Both the position numbers and the translations under genes were made by a program. A stretch of 7,748 nucleotides of DNA from DATFWK01 sp035259345 (GTDB lineage Bacteria; Actinomycetota; Thermoleophilia; Miltoncostaeales; Miltoncostaeaceae). This document shows positions 5,319-7,748 of this stretch, piece by piece. The notes below the pieces were generated by a model, which did not search any database, was not told the origin of the DNA, and worked only from the letters and a program-made list of their open reading frames with translations. How positions within the stretch are numbered: the first letter of the stretch is position 1; the number at the start of each line of letters is the position of its first letter. The stretch covers positions 1 to 7,748 of the forward strand of contig DATFWK010000153.1 of the NCBI GenBank assembly GCA_035259345.1. Reading direction: 5' to 3'.

Positions 5319-6139
5319 CCCAGGCGGCCCCCGAGGATGCGCGGCATCCCGGCGAGGTCCTCCCGGGCCGCGACCGCCGTCAGGCCCGCCGCCTCGAGGA
5401 GTCGCCGCACTGCAGCGTCCTGGCCCGCGCCGACCTCGGTGAGCAGCCACCCGCCCGGCTCCAGGTGGCCCGGCGCCTCCGCGGCCAGGCGCTCGAGGGC
5501 CTCCAGGCCGCTGGGCCCCGCGACGAGCGCCTCGCGCGGCTCGAAGCCGAGCTCGGCCGGCGCGCGGGCGAGGTCGTCCTCCGCCAGATAGGGCGGGTTG
5601 GCGGCGATGACGGCGAAGCGGCGGCCGCCGAGCGCGGCGAACCCGTCGGACACCAGCCACTCGACCCGCCCGGCCGGGTCGTTCCCCCGGGCGACGGCGA
5701 GGGCGGCCTCCGAGCGGTCGATGCCAGTGACGGCCAGATCCTGGCGCTCGGCCGCCAGCGCGAGCGCGACCGCGCCGCTGCCCGTGCCCCAGTCGAGCGC
5801 CGCGCCGCCGGGCGCGGCGACCTCGACCGCCCACTCGACGAGCACCTCGGTCTCGGGGCGCGGGATCAGCACGTCGCGCGTGACGGAGAGGTCGAGGCGC
5901 CGGAAGGCGCGCCGGCCCACGATGTAGGCGACCGGCTCGCCGCCGGCCCGGCGGGCGATCGCCGCGCGATAGGCGTCCGTCTCCTCACGCGTGAGCGGCC
6001 GGTCGTGGCCGGTGTAGAGCCCGAGCCGGTCCACCCCCAGCACGTCCGCGAGCAGGATCTCGGCATCCAGCCGGGGCGTGTCGCCGGCCCGCCCGGCCAG
6101 GTGGCCAGCCGCCAGCCGCAGAACCGCTCCCGCTGTCAG
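5315..6139 (-). CDS. prmC: Release factor glutamine N5-methyltransferase, probable CTG start
   Basis: This cytoplasmic SAM-dependent enzyme methylates the glutamine of the GGQ motif in RF1 and RF2; RF1 is encoded two genes upstream. From the CTG at 6139 it has 274 residues, matching the E. coli length of 277. The N-terminal helical domain includes TPRLDAEILLADVLG (21-35), GEPVAYIVG (67-75) and LIPRPETEVLVE (91-102). SAM motif I is ALDWGTGSGAVAL (114-126), with Trp where Leu is usual. The substrate motif NPPY is at 181-184, followed by FEPREAL (199-205). No ATG, GTG or TTG occurs in frame between an upstream stop near 6240 and the GTG at 6043. Starting at 6043 would delete the conserved LDAEILL helix. 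The CTG overlaps the upstream stop as CTGA, like the ATGA and GTGA junctions beside it. The family is certain; the start is inferred. Confidence 0.93.
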   Translation of the reverse strand: MTAGAVLRLAAGHLAGRAGDTPRLDAEILLADVLGVDRLGLYTGHDRPLTREETDAYRAAIARRAGGEPVAYIVGRRAFRRLDLSVTRDVLIPRPETEVLVEWAVEVAAPGGAALDWGTGSGAVALALAAERQDLAVTGIDRSEAALAVARGNDPAGRVEWLVSDGFAALGGRRFAVIAANPPYLAEDDLARAPAELGFEPREALVAGPSGLEALERLAAEAPGHLEPGGWLLTEVGAGQDAAVRRLLEAAGLTAVAAREDLAGMPRILGGRLG

Positions 6140-6786
6140 CGCCTCGCGAGCGACAGGACGAACGACTTCACCGGCCCCTGGAGGAAGCCGTGCACCGCCT
6201 CGACGGCGCCGAGCACCTGGCCCAGGTCCGCCGTCTGCTCACGCTGGCTGTAGACGAGCCGGATGTAGATGCGCGACGGGTCGGCATGCATCGGCTCGAG
6301 CGAGCAGTCCACGGTGCCGTCCCCCAGGCCGCGCCAGATGCGAAGGCCCAGCGAGAGGTCCTCGCCCTCCAGCGGCGCGAGGCGCTCCTCGTCGAAGCGC
6401 AGGACGTCCTCCATCAGGAGGCGCCGCCCGGCCTCCTCGTCCTCGAGGTCCCACGTGGCGACCAGCGTCACGTCGTCGAGCCACATCGGCCCGATGCCGT
6501 AGCGGGAGATCGCCTCGCCCAGCAGGCCGTCGAGGCGCTCCAGGCCCTCGGCGAAGCCCAGCCGGGTGACCCCGCCGCAGGCCGCGTGGCCGGGGCGGAT
6601 GACCAGCTCGGACCCCTCCGTGCTGCTGAGCGTCGCCCCGCCGTCGTCGTGGTACTCGAAGCGCGGCAGCCCGTAGCTGTCGCTGACCGAGGCGAAGAAG
6701 GCGGCCAGGTCCTCCCTGGGCAGCTCGACGTCGTCGTAGCGCACCGTGACGCCCAGGAACTCCGTCCGCAGCAGGTCTGGATTCAT
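6136..6786 (-). CDS. Unrecognised acidic protein between prfA and prmC
   Basis: I do not recognise this 216-residue protein. It starts with the ATG at 6786, which overlaps the prfA TGA as ATGA, and its own TGA overlaps the probable prmC CTG start. It is embedded in a translationally coupled operon, and its codon use looks like that of its neighbours. It is soluble in appearance, with no signal peptide and no membrane segment, and acidic (about 39 Asp/Glu to 20 Lys/Arg by hand count). Predicted alternating beta and helix stretches include EFLGVTVRYDDVEL near the N-terminus, a middle block GIGPMWLDDVTLVATWDLED (about 97-116), and SRIYIRLVYSQ then a helix AVEAVHGFLQ near the C-terminus. I see no catalytic motif, Cys cluster or nucleotide loop. 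Context suggests a role near translation termination or release-factor modification, but that is guilt by association only. Confidence 0.85.
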   Translation of the reverse strand: MNPDLLRTEFLGVTVRYDDVELPREDLAAFFASVSDSYGLPRFEYHDDGGATLSSTEGSELVIRPGHAACGGVTRLGFAEGLERLDGLLGEAISRYGIGPMWLDDVTLVATWDLEDEEAGRRLLMEDVLRFDEERLAPLEGEDLSLGLRIWRGLGDGTVDCSLEPMHADPSRIYIRLVYSQREQTADLGQVLGAVEAVHGFLQGPVKSFVLSLARR

Positions 6787-7748
6787 GCGAGGGATTCTGC
6801 CAGGTCGGCGAGACGCACCCGCCGCTCCTCGGCCTGCAGGGCGTCCGTCAGGCGGTCCAGCTGGCCCTGCATGACCTGCTCCCGCAGCGGCACCGTCACG
6901 TTCACCCGGTGGTCGGTGACGCGGTTCTGCGGGAAGTTGTACGTGCGCACCTTCTCGGCGCGGTCGCCGGAGCCCAGCTGCGACCGCCGCGTGGCGGTCA
7001 CCTCCGCCTGCTGCTCCTCCAGTGCCCGCTCGTACAGGCGCGCCCGCAGCACCCGCATCGCCTTCTCGCGGTTCTGGAGCTGGCTCTTCTCGTCCTGGAT
7101 GGCGACCACGATGCCGGTCGGCACGTGGGTCACGCGCACCGCCGAGTCGGTGGTGTTCACGCTCTGACCACCGGGGCCGGTGGAGCGGTAGACGTCCACC
7201 TTGACGTCGTTGGGGTCGACCGTGACCTCGACGTCGTCCACCTCGGGCATCACGGCGACGGTGGCCGTCGACGTGTGGATGCGCCCCTGGCTCTCCGTGA
7301 CCGGCACCCGCTGCACGCGGTGGACCCCGCCCTCGTGCTTGAAGACGGAGTACGCGCCCGCGCCCTTGATCTCGAGGCTCACCTGGCGGAAGCCGCCGGC
7401 CTCGGCCGGGCTCGACTCCATGAGCTCGGTGCGGAACCCGCGCAGGGCGGCGTAGCGCGTGTAGACCTCGAGCAGGTCGCGGGCGAAGAGCGCCGCCTCC
7501 TCGCCACCGGCTGCCGCGCGGATCTCGACGATCACGTCGCGCTCGTCGTGGGGGTCCGGCTCGACCATGGCCTCGCGCAGCTCCGGCTCGATGGCGTCGA
7601 TCCGCTCGCGCGCCTGGGCCGCCATCTCGCGCAGGTCCGGGTCGTCCCCCTCGGTGAGCAGCGCCTCGGCCTCGGCGACGTCGGACTGGCAGCGGCGCAG
7701 CTCGTCGGCCAGCGCGACGGCCGGCTGCAGGGCGCTCCAGCGGCGCTC
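6783..7748 (-). CDS. prfA: Peptide chain release factor 1 (5' end cut by window)
   Basis: RF1 reads UAA and UAG stop codons in the ribosomal A site and triggers peptidyl-tRNA hydrolysis. The window shows 321 residues to the TGA; compared with about 360 in E. coli, roughly 35-40 N-terminal residues and the start lie beyond the edge. The anticodon-like tripeptide is PVT in QRVPVTESQGRIHTS, matching the PxT of RF1 rather than the SPF of RF2. The catalytic loop is STGPGGQSVNTTDSAVR, with the GGQ glutamine that PrmC methylates. RTYNFPQNRVTDHR and the C-terminal helix are intact. The upstream coding frame stays open to the last base, so the internal ATG at 7625 is not the start. It is the first visible gene of the operon and overlaps the next gene by ATGA. 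In related actinobacteria rpmE and rho lie upstream. Confidence 0.98.
   Translation of the reverse strand, partial: ERRWSALQPAVALADELRRCQSDVAEAEALLTEGDDPDLREMAAQARERIDAIEPELREAMVEPDPHDERDVIVEIRAAAGGEEAALFARDLLEVYTRYAALRGFRTELMESSPAEAGGFRQVSLEIKGAGAYSVFKHEGGVHRVQRVPVTESQGRIHTSTATVAVMPEVDDVEVTVDPNDVKVDVYRSTGPGGQSVNTTDSAVRVTHVPTGIVVAIQDEKSQLQNREKAMRVLRARLYERALEEQQAEVTATRRSQLGSGDRAEKVRTYNFPQNRVTDHRVNVTVPLREQVMQGQLDRLTDALQAEERRVRLADLAESLA

Noticed and set aside
2334..5591. A very long plus-strand open frame (1085 codons) antisense to upp, glyA and tsaC
   Set aside because: Its translation is Arg/Gly/Ala-rich low-complexity with no family motif, it overlaps five well-identified genes, and such frames are expected at this G+C level.
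5315..6043. prmC starting at the GTG at 6043
   Set aside because: It would remove the conserved N-terminal LDAEILLADV helix, and the open frame continues upstream with clear PrmC similarity to the CTG at 6139.

Overview
The window is very G+C-rich (roughly three quarters G+C) and gene-dense. Codon bias, gene order and protein style point to an actinobacterium. The wording of several proteins, such as the CGGTAIPR block of GlyA and GPGGQSVN of RF1, fits a deep lineage such as Thermoleophilia; the class assignment is inference. Seven of the eight genes lie on the minus strand, so the reading below runs from high to low coordinates.

Region 1, 7748 to 4683 (minus), is a translation-quality operon. 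It runs prfA (release factor 1, 5' end outside the window), an unrecognised acidic 216-residue protein, prmC (methyltransferase that modifies the GGQ glutamine of release factors) and tsaC/Sua5-type (threonylcarbamoyl-AMP synthase for tRNA t6A). Each junction is a four-base overlap (ATGA, CTGA, GTGA), so the genes look translationally coupled. The CTGA overlap implies that prmC starts at a rare CTG codon.

Region 2, 3310 to 4686 (plus), holds one FAD/NAD disulfide oxidoreductase of the dihydrolipoamide dehydrogenase/mercuric reductase type, the only plus-strand gene. Its ATG lies in a CATG that also contains the only canonical start for the divergent upp gene. Its TAG lies in a CTAG that also contains the stop of the convergent tsaC gene. 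A perfect 24-base inverted repeat sits just inside its 3' end.

Region 3, 3311 to 1 (minus), holds upp (uracil phosphoribosyltransferase, with an altered PRPP loop), glyA (serine hydroxymethyltransferase) and wecA/tagO-type (polyprenyl-phosphate GlcNAc-1-phosphate transferase, 3' end outside the window). The 151-base upp-glyA gap holds a terminator-like hairpin, an extended -10 promoter and an RNA element that matches the ZTP/ZMP (pfl) riboswitch. The riboswitch ties glyA expression to the folate/one-carbon alarmone ZTP.

The block resembles the known prfA-prmC-sua5-wecA order upstream of the ATP synthase operon in actinobacteria, and the glyA-upp pair upstream of atp in Bacillus. By inference, rpmE/rho may lie beyond coordinate 7748 and atp genes beyond coordinate 1. 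All real coding space is accounted for; no gap exceeds 300 bases, and I saw no tRNA, rRNA, CRISPR array or insertion sequence.
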